Assembly: GCA_020736575.1 (NCBI GenBank)
Contig: JAGPYM010000014.1
Span: forward strand, 434,001 to 498,000
Reading direction: 5' to 3'
DNA: 64,000 bases
Source of the DNA: Thelonectria olida
Lineage: Eukaryota; Ascomycota; Sordariomycetes; Hypocreales; Nectriaceae
The notes below the pieces were generated by a model. It had not been told where the DNA came from, searched no databases, and worked only from the letters and a program-made list of their open reading frames with translations. Shown piece after piece: positions 11,090 through 21,447 of the stretch (positions are counted from its first letter, which is position 1; every line of letters starts with the position of its first letter). The position numbers and the translations under genes are program-made.

Positions 11090-13255
11090 TTACTTGGTCT
11101 CGTAACACCACAACGGCGGCTCCATCCCCGCCTGTGAAAACTTGAGCCTCATTCGCTCTCTCAAGTCCCTCACCCGCTGAGCCACCTCCTCCACGCTCCG
11201 ACCTGGCACAAGGGGAGCCAATGACTTGACATTCGGCTTTTCCACCTTCCGGACCATGTCCAGCAGTCGCTCGTCCTCCTGTTTGTTCCATCCTCCGTGC
11301 TTGTCGAAATACTCCTCACTCGGACTGCGTTGAGGCTCTGAGCGATTCGACGGTCTCATGCGTTGGAGCGATTCTACAAACAATTGCATCTGTCGTTCTT
11401 GCGCATTATGAATTGCATGCTGTTTCTCCCGCCGAGACTCTTGTATGGCCCGATCTCGTTCTCTGGCAATCCTCTCTCTCTCGGGAGCAGTCGTAATGTA
11501 CTCCAGTTGTTTCAAACCCCCTTGGAGTCCTTCTCGCATCTCAAGTAGTTGGTCACACATCCTTTTTCGGTGCCGATCTGACTTGTTCAAGTCCTTGAGC
11601 ATCGGTCCATCCCCGGAGGCCGACATCTTGGGATGGTATCTTGTTGCGATGTCGGATTCAATGATGTTGCACAGTCGTTGCAGCCACCCCACGATCCGCA
11701 ACGGCATTTGTAAAGTTGACGATGTAAAGTGACCTTCGTCGGGTAATGCTATCTCCTTGCCATTGGAGACTGTCACAACACCTCCAGCCTTGAAACTTTC
11801 TTCAAGTATAAGAATAAACATGGGGACGAGTTTTGTGTAAAGGGTTTCCAAGGCTTGTTGGCCCCAGCTGTAGTCTGGGTCCCTTTCACCTGGTGTCCTG
11901 CCTACCCACGGTTGCATCTTGTTGCAAATATGTTCGACATATGTGTTGATGTTGGCAATGGACTTTTTGAGTTGGTTGGCGTTCTCGCGTAAATAGGCAG
12001 ACTGCCGTGTCCATTCCGGGCTTCGGGGCATTTCGACAAAAAATTCCCATAGATGGTGGAGGTGCGCGAAGAATTTCAAACATCGCGCTGGTTGGAGTGC
12101 TTTTTCATGAGACTTTAACCATTGCGCTTTGCTCTGCTTGTCCTTCATAATAAACTTTGGCTTCCAGTCAGCGATTCCTGTCCATCCGCCAAGCCCGATC
12201 AATGAGGTGATAACGTTAAGTGTCTCGCTTGGCACCTGGGCGACAGCTGGTGCGCTCTCGTCTTCGTTGTGTGCATCAACGAAGATGGAGTCTTCCGCTA
12301 TCATCATGGTGGACTTCTCATGCTGTGGCTGCTCTTCCTCGTCTGGCTCGTATTCCTCATCCTGCTCGTCTTGTTCCGCCAGCTCCTCTGGCCGCTCTGG
12401 CTCTTCGCCATCCTCCTCACCCGCTAAAGAACCGGACTCCTTGTTTGGGCCCTTTGGCTTGATTTGATCATCGTCGTCATCGATATTATCCACGTCGTAC
12501 AAGTCCTTCTCTGACTCCACGCGCTTCGTATTCCCTTGGTGTTCTTGCAGCTCTGGTTGCTCTAGTTGCGGTTGTCTCCGAGCGGGTGTATCTGAGCCAA
12601 GCTCGACAGACGCTTCCCTCGCCGATGCCTCCTCAACCTCGCCATATGTGACCTTCTTTCTCTGCCTTTTTTTTCGGGGTCGCCCTCGCCCACGCTTCGG
12701 CCCCAATTGAATTATTGAGGGTTCTGGTTCTTCCTGGTCGTTGGATCTAGGAGTCCCACCCGGACCGATTTGACTTGCTTCCTCCTGGCTGTGGTTTTCT
12801 GTGTTGTCCTCGTGCTGATCGTGATTTGCTCTCTGTTCGCGACTGGTTTCTGGTGTGCCTGTCGGAAGAATATTTTTGTTGATGTTGTCGAAAAACGCAT
12901 CCCTAGGCGCCCCCTCCTCATCTTCTTTACGTTCTTCAGGGCTTTGTTCTCGTCGGTCATCCGAACGTAGGCGCTTGGGGGTCTCGTTTTTTATCTCTTC
13001 CGCCTGCTTCCGTTTTCTTCGCTTCTTGGTGGAGGATTTGACCTCATCGCTGGCTAAAGGGAGGTGCTGGCTCCTAGTTTGGCGCCGCCTAGTTGATGCT
13101 GATCGTATTGATGGGTTCGGGGTTGAGATAATCGCATTATCCTCGCCGTGCGATGACTCAGCTACAACGTGAATCGAACCTCGTTTACTTCTGGTCGATC
13201 TCGGCTCGGATACAGGCGCGGTCGCCTTCTTGGACGATCGAGTAACTCTAGGCAT
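11090..13255 (-). CDS. Acidic nuclear protein with C-terminal SANT/Myb-like segment
   Basis: A single exon of 721 residues, starting MPRVTRSSKK; an apparent longer start upstream is not an ATG. Residues 1 to about 330 are charged and disordered, with several basic clusters (KKRRKRKQ, KRGRGRPRKKRQRKK) that look like nuclear localisation signals; GRGRPRK resembles an AT-hook. A long Asp/Glu stretch follows. Residues about 340-600 are a helical Trp/Leu-rich region with no match I can name. The last 70 residues include GGWNKQEDERLLDMV and SVEEVAQRVRDLRERMR, matching the spacing of a SANT/Myb-like helix bundle. A chromatin or transcription role is inferred from these features. The gene is divergent from RRD1. 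Confidence 0.8.
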   Translation of the reverse strand: MPRVTRSSKKATAPVSEPRSTRSKRGSIHVVAESSHGEDNAIISTPNPSIRSASTRRRQTRSQHLPLASDEVKSSTKKRRKRKQAEEIKNETPKRLRSDDRREQSPEERKEDEEGAPRDAFFDNINKNILPTGTPETSREQRANHDQHEDNTENHSQEEASQIGPGGTPRSNDQEEPEPSIIQLGPKRGRGRPRKKRQRKKVTYGEVEEASAREASVELGSDTPARRQPQLEQPELQEHQGNTKRVESEKDLYDVDNIDDDDDQIKPKGPNKESGSLAGEEDGEEPERPEELAEQDEQDEEYEPDEEEQPQHEKSTMMIAEDSIFVDAHNEDESAPAVAQVPSETLNVITSLIGLGGWTGIADWKPKFIMKDKQSKAQWLKSHEKALQPARCLKFFAHLHHLWEFFVEMPRSPEWTRQSAYLRENANQLKKSIANINTYVEHICNKMQPWVGRTPGERDPDYSWGQQALETLYTKLVPMFILILEESFKAGGVVTVSNGKEIALPDEGHFTSSTLQMPLRIVGWLQRLCNIIESDIATRYHPKMSASGDGPMLKDLNKSDRHRKRMCDQLLEMREGLQGGLKQLEYITTAPERERIARERDRAIQESRREKQHAIHNAQERQMQLFVESLQRMRPSNRSEPQRSPSEEYFDKHGGWNKQEDERLLDMVRKVEKPNVKSLAPLVPGRSVEEVAQRVRDLRERMRLKFSQAGMEPPLWCYETK

Positions 13256-13998
13256 CGTGATGGTTGTTGTGGTAACGGCGTCCGCCGAGTGCGTTTGCGA
13301 CAATAAGGCGACGATCTACCTGGAGTCAAGCACTTATTCCCACAGCTAGAAGACCATAACGCATTGATTCGTCTCCTATAGGGTACTCAAGGTCGATATA
13401 ATTTTCGTAGAGCCGTTGTACTTCAGACTTTGCGCAGTAATGTCCGGCAATGTGGAGTTCCATGCGGACGCGTGATGATTGTGAACGTGGAGTGGTTGCG
13501 GGATGGCGCGTTCTTAACGCGTTTTGAGAAGGTGGGGCACGGCGTTGGAGCTTCAAGCTTCCTCCCACTTCAGCTTGCACCATAAAGCTCAAAGGGTACC
13601 AGGATGACATCACTCGCACAAGCTTATAGTAACCACCTCACATCATGACCGACAACGATGCAAGTTGGCGGAATAGATAGAGTGATTTGAAATAGATAAA
13701 AAACTTCTTATATACATTTTCAAGCAGATTTGTTGATGTTTCAACATGTATGCTGAACTAACAGATTCCGCTCGTCGGACCCCCAAGCTGAGAAACAGCT
13801 GACTAAATTATTTTACCACCTCTACCTATCCACGTCAACTCTCCAACCTATACCTTACTTATATATCCATCTCGACGACTACCCAGTTCTAGGCTCACCA
13901 AACGCATACTTTCGCCCCTACTATCCAACCTTTCCTTCGCTTTGCTGGTCACTAAAGATCATTCCTCGCCGTGGTCACCAAACCACCACCCCGCAATC
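13256..13998. promoter_or_regulatory. Divergent intergenic region, SANT-like gene (-) and RRD1 (+)
   Basis: About 740 bases between divergent starts. An AT-rich block lies at about 13675-13870, and a pyrimidine-rich stretch at 13870-13990 leads into the RRD1 start. Promoters of both genes are expected here; no specific factor site is claimed. Confidence 0.45.
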
Positions 13999-15404
13999 AT
14001 GGCATCGGCCACCCCGCTAGCCCTCAAAGTCCTCGACCTCTCCTCCACGCCCGCCTTCACCACACCCGCAAAGCGCATCCACGAAGGCCCCGACGTCGCA
14101 CGCTTCCTCACCTCCCTTGCCTACCGCGACATTGGCACTTTTATCCTCCAACTCAACCTGGCCCTGTGTCCCCGCTACCAAGACAACTCGCCCCTCCCCC
14201 GCACATTTCCACTCTCATCAAAGCCTCCTTCGAGTCCCCTGCCTGCCTCTATCCAGGCTCTACAAACCTTGCTGGAAAAGATCGAAGGGTTCATCGGCGA
14301 AGCGCCGCCTGACCCTGGCCCGAGGAGATTTGGAAACGTGAGCTTTCGGAAGTGGTACGCCATTCTCGACGAGAGGCTGGATGAGCTCTTTGCTGAGGGA
14401 CCCCTTGGTGAGATAGCGAAGCTGGGCGAGGGCAAGGCCAAGGATGAGATTTCCAGCTACCTTTTGGGTGGATTTGGAAGTGTACAACGGCTAGACTATG
14501 GAACTGGACATGAGCTTAGCTTCGTGGCCTTCTTGGGATGTCTATGGAAGTTGGGATACTTTCAGGATGGAACACAAGGTGGTGAGATTGAACGCCAGAT
14601 TGTTCTACAAGTCATCGAGCCGTAAGTTCTCCAAGCACATTCAATAGTCACATCCGGTTGAACTAACATGTCTACAGATATCTACGAGTAGTGAGAAAGC
14701 TCATCTTGACTTACACCCTCGAACCAGCTGGCTCCCACGGCGTCTGGGGTCTCGACGACCACGCCTTCATGCCCTACATCTTCGGCTCCGCCCAACTCAC
14801 CCGTCCCATCGCAGCCGACGCCACTTCCATGCCCACTGAGGGCTCTGTCAAAGGCGCCCCGAAGCCCAGCGACATTGTCAAGCCCGCCGTCGTCGACGAT
14901 TATCGCCAGACAAACATGTATTTCGCCGCCATTGGTTTCATTAACGATGTGAAGACGGGACCTTTCTGGGAACACTCACCCATCCTGTTTGACATTTCAG
15001 GCATTCGCGACGGCTGGGGGAAAATAAACAAGGGCATGATTAAAATGTTCGACGCCGAAGTTCTCTCCAAGTTCCCTGTCGTGCAGCACTTCCCCTTTGG
15101 TGCGCTGTTCTCCTGGGATTTGGATCCCGAGGCCGCCACTCCTACACAAAGCGTCCACATGGTCAACCAGCCTGTCGCATCAGCAGCCATGGCACCACCG
15201 CCATCGAGCACAGGCACCGCTGCCCCGTGGGCCCAAGCCGCAAGAATGCCAGCTCCAACTGGCCCAGGAATTCCGTACACGCGAGTCCCGCCTCCCGGTC
15301 CAAGCTCCGGGACCATTGGAACTCGGCCTGCGCCTGGAAACTCGACGGGCTCGGAGTCTACGACTGGACAGATTACTATGACCAAGGCTCCATGGGCTAC
15401 TTAG
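13999..15404 (+). CDS. RRD1: PP2A phosphatase activator / peptidyl-prolyl isomerase (PTPA family), Rrd1 type
   Basis: Exons 13999-14621 and 14678-15404 (449 residues); the 56-base intron has donor GTAAGT and an ACTAAC branch site. The PTPA fold covers about residues 10-350. It contains the hallmarks [51 protein letters not shown] and [12 protein letters not shown], with [10 protein letters not shown] closing the fold. PTPA proteins load catalytic metals into and refold PP2A-type phosphatases and have prolyl isomerase activity. The Pro/Ala-rich tail of about 90 residues ends TMTKAPWAT; this extended tail is why I favour Rrd1 over the shorter Rrd2, though the paralogue assignment is from memory. 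Expected location is cytosol and nucleus. Another PP2A-linked gene, ZDS1, lies about 23 kb away. Confidence 0.93.
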
Positions 15405-15924
15405 AGACGCTTAACAGGCCAAGGGTTGGACAAAAGGTATATACAAAGGAAGAAAAGTCTAGTCCCATGCTGCCACGATACAGCATGTAGCAGACGGAAA
15501 CTGCTGCAGCGTCCGAAAGGCCAACAACGGCCCGTGACCTTAACTAGAATAGTTAAAAAGAGCAACCGTTTTCGTAGTAGATAGCCACATAGACACATCT
15601 ATCTCTTCGTCACAAAATTATGGGCTCGTTCGGACAAGAATGAGAGCATGGTGTATTAAACAAAAATGGAGGGTATAGAATTCAAGGCACATCGCAACGA
15701 TCCTCTCTCCAGGGTATCCAGCCAACTAGCACACAAAGAAACATCTAGACCACAAAGACCCGCACAAACAGAAAAGACACTCCAAGACTCGCCCATTCCC
15801 CTCACATCCATCGTCATTCGGATATGTAGATTCTCTCCCTATAATCCAACAACACCATTACATCGATATTTGAGCTTGATTAAGCTTGTAAGTTGGCAAG
15901 GGTAGGAGCAACACCGAGTGCCTT
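15405..15924. other. Tail-to-tail intergenic region
   Basis: About 520 bases between convergent 3' ends (RRD1 and the Ala/Pro-rich gene). No gene or repeat is seen. Confidence 0.4.
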
Positions 15925-16607
15925 TCAGGTAGCGGCGGTAGGAGCGGGAGCAGGGGCAGGGGCAGGAGGAGCAGTTCCCTCCTTCTTCTCTTCCTCCTTG
16001 GGAGCCTCGGTGGCGAGGGCGGGAGCGGGAGCAGCAGCCTCCGTCTTGGCGGGCTCGGTGGGAGGAGCGGCCTTGACAGCCTCGGTAGCCTCGATGGGAG
16101 GGATGACTATTCCCGTCGGTCAGAACACTTCGGGCAGAGCCGAACGGAGGGTCAACGTACCAGGAGGAGCGGCATCAATCTTGGGAGCTTCCGTGGTCAA
16201 AGGAGGCTCGGGCTTAGTCTCAGGGGTAGTCTCTTGCTTTGCGGCATCGGTGACGGGAACTGGCTCAGCTGGTACGTTCAAATTAGAAAGTCGGTCTAGG
16301 AGGATATGCGCATCTGACAGCATTTCGGGTTGAACGTACTGGCTGGGGCAGCTGGGGGGGCGGCCTCAGTCTTGGTGGGCTCGGTAGCTGGGGCAGTGGT
16401 GGTCTCGGCAGGTGTCTCGGCAGGCTTGTCGGCAGGCTTCTCGCTCTTCTTCTTGAAGGCGGCCTTGAGCTTAGCCTTGAGGTTGTCAAGGGCGTGAAGA
16501 GCTGCTCATCATGTCAGGAATAGTGGAACACGGGGTCGGGGTCGGGCAGCAGTCGGAGTGGTGTGGCGAGGAGAATGGATGGAGCTGGACTCACGGATGC
16601 CAGGCAT
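15925..16607 (-). CDS. Small Ala/Pro/Thr/Glu-rich protein, unknown function
   Basis: Four exons on the minus strand, 16607-16595, 16501-16340, 16268-16161 and 16106-15925, give 154 residues. The first exon is only 13 bases. The protein starts MPGIP, then LHALDNLKAKLKAAFKKKSEK (a short amphipathic basic helix); the rest is low-complexity Pro/Ala/Thr/Glu with near-repeats EPTKTEAAPPAAPA and EPAKTEAAAPAPA. Introns 2 and 3 both begin GTACGTT and fall at phase 1, suggesting internal exon duplication. No signal peptide or membrane span. Intron 1 ends in a tandem acceptor (GAGCAG), so one extra Ala may be included. I do not recognise the family. The opposite strand is an open Gly/Ala-rich frame that I treat as an artefact, because the minus-strand exons splice cleanly through stops. 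Confidence 0.75.
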
Positions 16608-18735
16608 GTTGTTAAATGTAGCGTCTAGAAGAGAACTCGTAGGTGGTGCCTAGAAACGACTGTTTGTGAGCTTTGAACTTGGCTAGCAATTGATGGTTTT
16701 CGTCGGATGTGTTGAGATTTGGGGGTCCGACGTCAGATTAAGGTAGGAAAACAGGGTCGTAAGCTCGCAGGCCAAGACGCGGGGAGGGGGGATCAAAACG
16801 GGATGGCAGGACGCTACCGAGGTTGACGTACCGAAGCAGTAGGAAGAGGAATGGAGATGGCCGGGTGCCTGAAGGAATTTGGTAGTTGAGGTTGAAGGAT
16901 GAAGATGGATGAAAGATCGACGGTGGAAGATGGAAGATGAATGGGCAAGGAAAGGAAGGAGGGAGGGAGGAATCGGAGGATAAGAAGGAAAGAGGGCGCG
17001 AAAGCAGGTGCGCCGCCTGGACAGTCAAGGTACTTGCTGAGCTTCCCTTGTTCAACGAAGAGGTAGGTACGAAGTACAGGCCGGTAATTGCCCTGTCAGT
17101 GGACACTTAAGGCACGCAGACGGGTCTGGCGACAACAGATGAAACCCAGAAAGGGAGCAGTCAAACAACGACGTGATGAGGGTGCGGGTACGTGGACACT
17201 GTGGTGGAATTGTGTGCTATCAGCGACTCGATGGCCCAGAGACGTCAGTCACTCAGACAGTACAAAGTATGAAGCCCAGTACGAAATACAAAGAGGCGCC
17301 CCCGCCTGGCCCTGGTCCAAGCCCGCCCAAATCGAGACCGTCTCACGCAGGGCGAGCTTCATGGATCCCGGGTCAAGAATACCTCAACACGCACCTACAA
17401 ATTCGAGACATGCACCTACAACTAAGCCTATTTCAGTCTAACTACACCCGAACCCGAACCGGTCTGTATTCCATATCTAACCCTACACCTAACCCTAACT
17501 CTTAGCCTTAATCTTATTACTAACTCCTGGGGTTTTTAACCTCAAACTAACTGATCCTAACGTATAAGAATCCTATTTTTAATTGAATTTTTAAGTTGAA
17601 AATGAGGAATTTCCTTCAGTTGAAAAGAGTGAGTATGAAAGTGGAGTAAATCGACAGAATAGGCTTAGTTGTAGGTGCGTGTTGAGTCCCCCCGAGCCAA
17701 GGGGCTTTCATCCACTCGCTCCTCTGCAACCCTGCAATGTGGATGGACTACAAGGTTAACCTCCACTATACTATAATTATAGAAGGGCCAGAGAGCTTGT
17801 TTTCCTCGTTGGCGGCGGCTGGACCCCCGAGCTCGAGGTTTCCACCCTGGGAGATTAAACATGGAAGCAGAGAGAAGGTAATCTCGCCGACAATCAACAG
17901 CAAACGAGCCCGCGGATGGAACACGTTGGGAGCTGGGAATTGAACCCGCAACAGTCAGTTTGATGATTCAGGAGGGCTGCATGGGCTGGGAGGCGCGAGA
18001 TCAATCCGAAACGAGACCGACGGCGGCGTTTGGGTGACAGCCCAGCCAAATGGATCGAGATTCGAAGCCCGGAACATGGGACGCCCAATTTGTAGATGAA
18101 GCAATTTACTACACGAATGCGTGTTGAGCGGGCAGGGAGGGCTCCGACTCTGCCGGTACTTCAATACGAAGCCTTCCATCAGATCATGTTGGATCTGATT
18201 GTTATGCCGCTCCAGCACAACACACATGCATGCAGCATTGTCGTCTTGATGGATGGGAGGACTGCCTGACTCAGCGTCAGCCAAAAAGCAATCACATGGA
18301 CATCATCACTACATACATCAATCAAGCTGTCCATTTATCCAACCATGAATGACTATCCGTACCACCCAAGGTTAAGGGGTCAACATATACCGGCAGCCGT
18401 GATAACTCTGGACTTCCTCCTCACCCAACTGGTGAAACAGAATTCCATTGCGTCGCATAACTCCTCAACGTCTCATCAGAATTGACCATCAATGCTGACC
18501 CACCGGTTAAGCTTTCCACATTCACGGCATCTTCTTAGCACAAGCCCGCCATATCCACCCCCACGATGGGACATTTATCACGAATAGGGAGGCGCATGTC
18601 AACCCGCTTGTGGCGGTTAACATTCAGGGCCTGGACATCGTGAGAACACTGTCTTGACTCGAGCAGATCTCGCTGTGACGATCACGCCATTGAGTTTGTG
18701 GACTATGTTTTACTACAGCCATATACAACGCGGTG
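16608..18735. other. Long intergenic stretch with degenerate repeat
   Basis: About 2.1 kb between two minus-strand genes. It should include the promoter of the Ala/Pro-rich gene (pyrimidine-rich minus-strand tract at about 16830-17000) and the 3' flank of the hydrolase. It also holds a telomere-like repeat at 17477-17504 and an AT-rich patch at about 17510-17660. No convincing coding region was found. Confidence 0.45.
17477..17504. repeat. Degenerate interstitial telomere-like repeat (CCCTAA/TTAGGG)
   Basis: The plus strand reads CTAACCCTACACCTAACCCT and then AACTCTTA: about four imperfect copies of the fungal telomere unit CCCTAA. It is preceded by CCCGAACCCGAACC at about 17448-17461. The stretch is too short and mutated to be a chromosome end, since genes continue on both sides. 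Confidence 0.6.
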
Positions 18736-20070
18736 CTAGGTACTTGTCATACCTATCAGGGCACCACCTTTTTCTTCTTCTTCTTCTTCTTCTCCTCCTC
18801 CTCTTGTACTTGTCCTAAGCCTCCCGCTCAACCATTCCTCAACCCTTGCTTCGCCCTTGGCATTCAATTCCAGTGAGCTCATTTCCTCACCGACACTGCG
18901 CACCTGCACTCTTCGCTCTCCCTCATGCTCCCACATATCAAGATCGTCGTCCCATTTCTCCCGTTCTTTAAGCTCGACCTTTTCGATGCTTCTTCTCATC
19001 AACTCAACTATCTCAACAGCTTGACTCTCCATAGTGTTACCCCTACCAATCGCCAGCCTTCGCCGACCCGGCTGTGATGGCGGCACTACCGGTGAATCGT
19101 ACAGGAACAGTGCTTCAGGAATCTTCTGCGTCGACTGCCTCGGAGGGAACACTAGATGCGATTTGCGGGGGACTTTAACATGTTCGGCCATGATAGACTC
19201 TGGATTAACCAAGGCCTCGAGGGCGGCCGTCTCCGCGGCTGACATGACATATGATTCAGGTACCAACAGCCCGGGATTGTGGAAAAATAGACTCGGGCTC
19301 ACAAACGGATCAAACATATCCACTGGAGACCGGAAAAGGTATGGCAGTAGCTCCTGAAGACGATAAAAGTGAGAGCCCTCAACCTGCCTTCGACGAGGCC
19401 CCGGGTTTTTGGCTCGCTTGGAGGGTCGGTTGGTCTGATGATCAGGTAGAAACATGGTCCAGTTGTAGACCCCATTGTAGGAGATGACGCCTCTAACGGC
19501 AATTCGCATATGTGGGTGCGCCTCTGTCAAAGATAGGGACGTGGCTAGACTCCCTCCCAGGTGTGAGCCATAGACGTAAATGTCACGTCGTTGTTGGCCT
19601 TCTGGGGCGAGGTTTTCCACCAACCATGAGTAGGCAAAGGAGGTGTCGTGTATAGGTGTTGGCCACTGCGAAGTGACCGCATCTGAATCATGTCCTGCAC
19701 AGGCTGCGCCATAAGGCGATGCCCATCTGTAGTTGATGCTGGCCACAGGTTTATCCGCCAGGAAATCAGGCAAAGGTGCAGGAACGCCATCATTCGATGG
19801 AAATGGGGGGAGGTGAACGAAGAGTGGTGATTGCGGTGAGTGATTTGCTATATTCCTTAGACTAAATTATGAGTCCTATGATCAGCTTGGTCGTCTATCG
19901 ATGGGAGAAAGGGCTTCGTACTCGATTGTGACGCTTCCAGCTGAGCCACATCTCACTTCCACGCGTTCATATGCACGAGAACTGAATTGCCGCCGCGGCC
20001 GGATAAACGGAGCAATGAATGCAAGACCTTCACAGGCACGGAAAGATTGAATACGAGGACATCCTCGCAT
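18736..20070 (-). CDS. Alpha/beta-hydrolase-fold protein with probable mitochondrial presequence
   Basis: Exons 20070-19922 and 19861-18736 (424 residues). The 60-base intron has donor GTACGA and acceptor TTTAG; the join restores a continuous beta strand (GSVTI-D-LRNIANH). The first 32 residues are Arg-rich and free of Asp, ending RPRRQFSSR, a typical mitochondrial targeting and cleavage pattern. Then come core hydrolase elements: strand PLFVHLPPFPS, SINYRWASP, a helix start WPTPIHDTSFAYSWL and the nucleophile-elbow region DIYVYGSHLGGSLATS around residue 149. The elbow is not a clean G-x-S-x-G, so catalysis is uncertain. The second half is divergent, and the C-terminus holds a poly-Glu run encoded by a GAA microsatellite. 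Substrate unknown. Confidence 0.8.
18771..18804. repeat. Trinucleotide microsatellite (TTC)n(CTC)n inside coding sequence
   Basis: A run of TTC followed by CTC units on the plus strand. It encodes the Glu-rich tail near the C-terminus of the hydrolase on the minus strand. Likely length-polymorphic. Confidence 0.85.
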
Positions 20071-21447
20071 GATGATATTGCAGCATAGCCAATCAACCAC
20101 GATGGTAGTGAGAAATAGGAGACACGAAACGCGAAGCGTCTCCACTGGATGTCATACAGCGCGTGAACAGACTGCGATGGTTGCAGTCAGTAGAGAACAA
20201 ATGGAGGAGGTGCATTGTAAAACCGAAAGTGTGGTCGAGCTTACACTGAATGGAGTTGATGAATGGAGACGAGGATGATGAAGGGCAAATCTTCACGACA
20301 AAGGAGGACGATGCTGAGTGCAGCTCCTCTTTGAATGAGCGCACGTGAGCCAGTTCAATATCGAAAAGGAGTGTAACGGGGGCAGATATTCACCACCAAG
20401 TGAGCGTTGATGAGCGTGTAGGTGGTGATGAGGATGAGAGCGCATCCAGAATGACTTTGCGCAGAGTCACGTTCACCGGAGCTAGAGAATCGATTGAGAG
20501 CCCAGCGTGGGCTGGTTGGGCGCAAACAATAGGTGGTGGTTCGGACGTGGGAGGGTACCTCTACCATTCGTACCTCTGAGAGAGAGGTCAAGCGCTGTTG
20601 GCGACGAGAGCTCTGAGAGCCGAAAGAAAAAATACAGTGCGCGACTTTCCGCAATTGCCTGTGTGCACGGCGCAGGTCACCTCCGTTTCCCTCAGCTTTT
20701 GTGCAGCAACGGAAACCGTTTGCACAAGACTCCGTTTGAGAGGGCCCGAGCGCCCGTTACGATTTATGCAGGGACCGTTAGATGCAGCGCCCCACAGTCT
20801 GACGGTGCAACCAACGACCAGTAAAGGGAGAATTCCCCCCCCAAGTAATGAGAACAAACGGATGGTCATGCTCGTGAAGGAATTAGAGATGAGCGTTAGA
20901 TGTCTACTACGCAGTATTGCTCTTCTGAAGTGTGAACCGAGCCAAAATGCAACTGGCAATAATGTTGGGGTGCGGGCAGATTTGTAGTAAGTTATTCGTA
21001 CCTTGGTAGGTAGTTGACCAACGACGTCATGTCGAGCTTCCAACCGGATACAGGGAAGTGGCCACGGGACTACGGCTTTGCTTTCAGGTGCATCTGAGGA
21101 CTGGCTCCAGAACGGCAATTGCATTCCACGTCCCATGCCACTTTCCCCATGTCGTGCTAGAGCTGGTTTGAGCTTAGAGGATGGACGATGAAGCTTGTTT
21201 GCTGCTAAGAAAACATTTCAGCTCCATCTCTTTCTTCGCACAATCGACAACGACAACGACGCCCGTTGCACCACCCAGCAATCCCACCACACCAGGCGAT
21301 CAACGTTGCCAAACCGTCGTTTTCCCATCAATCCATCCCTTTTTGGATTCCTCCTCCTCAATTCTTATCCCCCATATGCCGGGGAGCTGACAAGGTCTGT
21401 CCCAGCATCAGAGCGTTACAGCGTATCGACCTCTGCCCACCACCACC
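20071..21447. promoter_or_regulatory. Divergent intergenic region, hydrolase (-) and TOK1 (+)
   Basis: About 1.4 kb. The region before 21447 is rich in CAA/CCA and pyrimidine tracts, a typical leader for TOK1. The short minus-strand frame at about 20588-21136 has no recognisable protein pattern. No RNA gene is seen. Confidence 0.4.

Noticed and set aside
13170..13186. GGTTCGATTC, a B-box match
   Set aside because: Lies in coding sequence of the SANT-like protein, with no A box or stem.
15893..16333. Gly/Ala-rich plus-strand frame
   Set aside because: Antisense of the Ala/Pro-rich exons and crosses three minus-strand introns.
17925..17950. T-arm-like GGGTTCAATTCCC on the minus strand
   Set aside because: Only three stem pairs, no D-arm and no acceptor stem; not a tRNA.
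20588..21136. 182-codon minus-strand frame
   Set aside because: No ordered domain, mixed composition, and in the TOK1/hydrolase promoter region.
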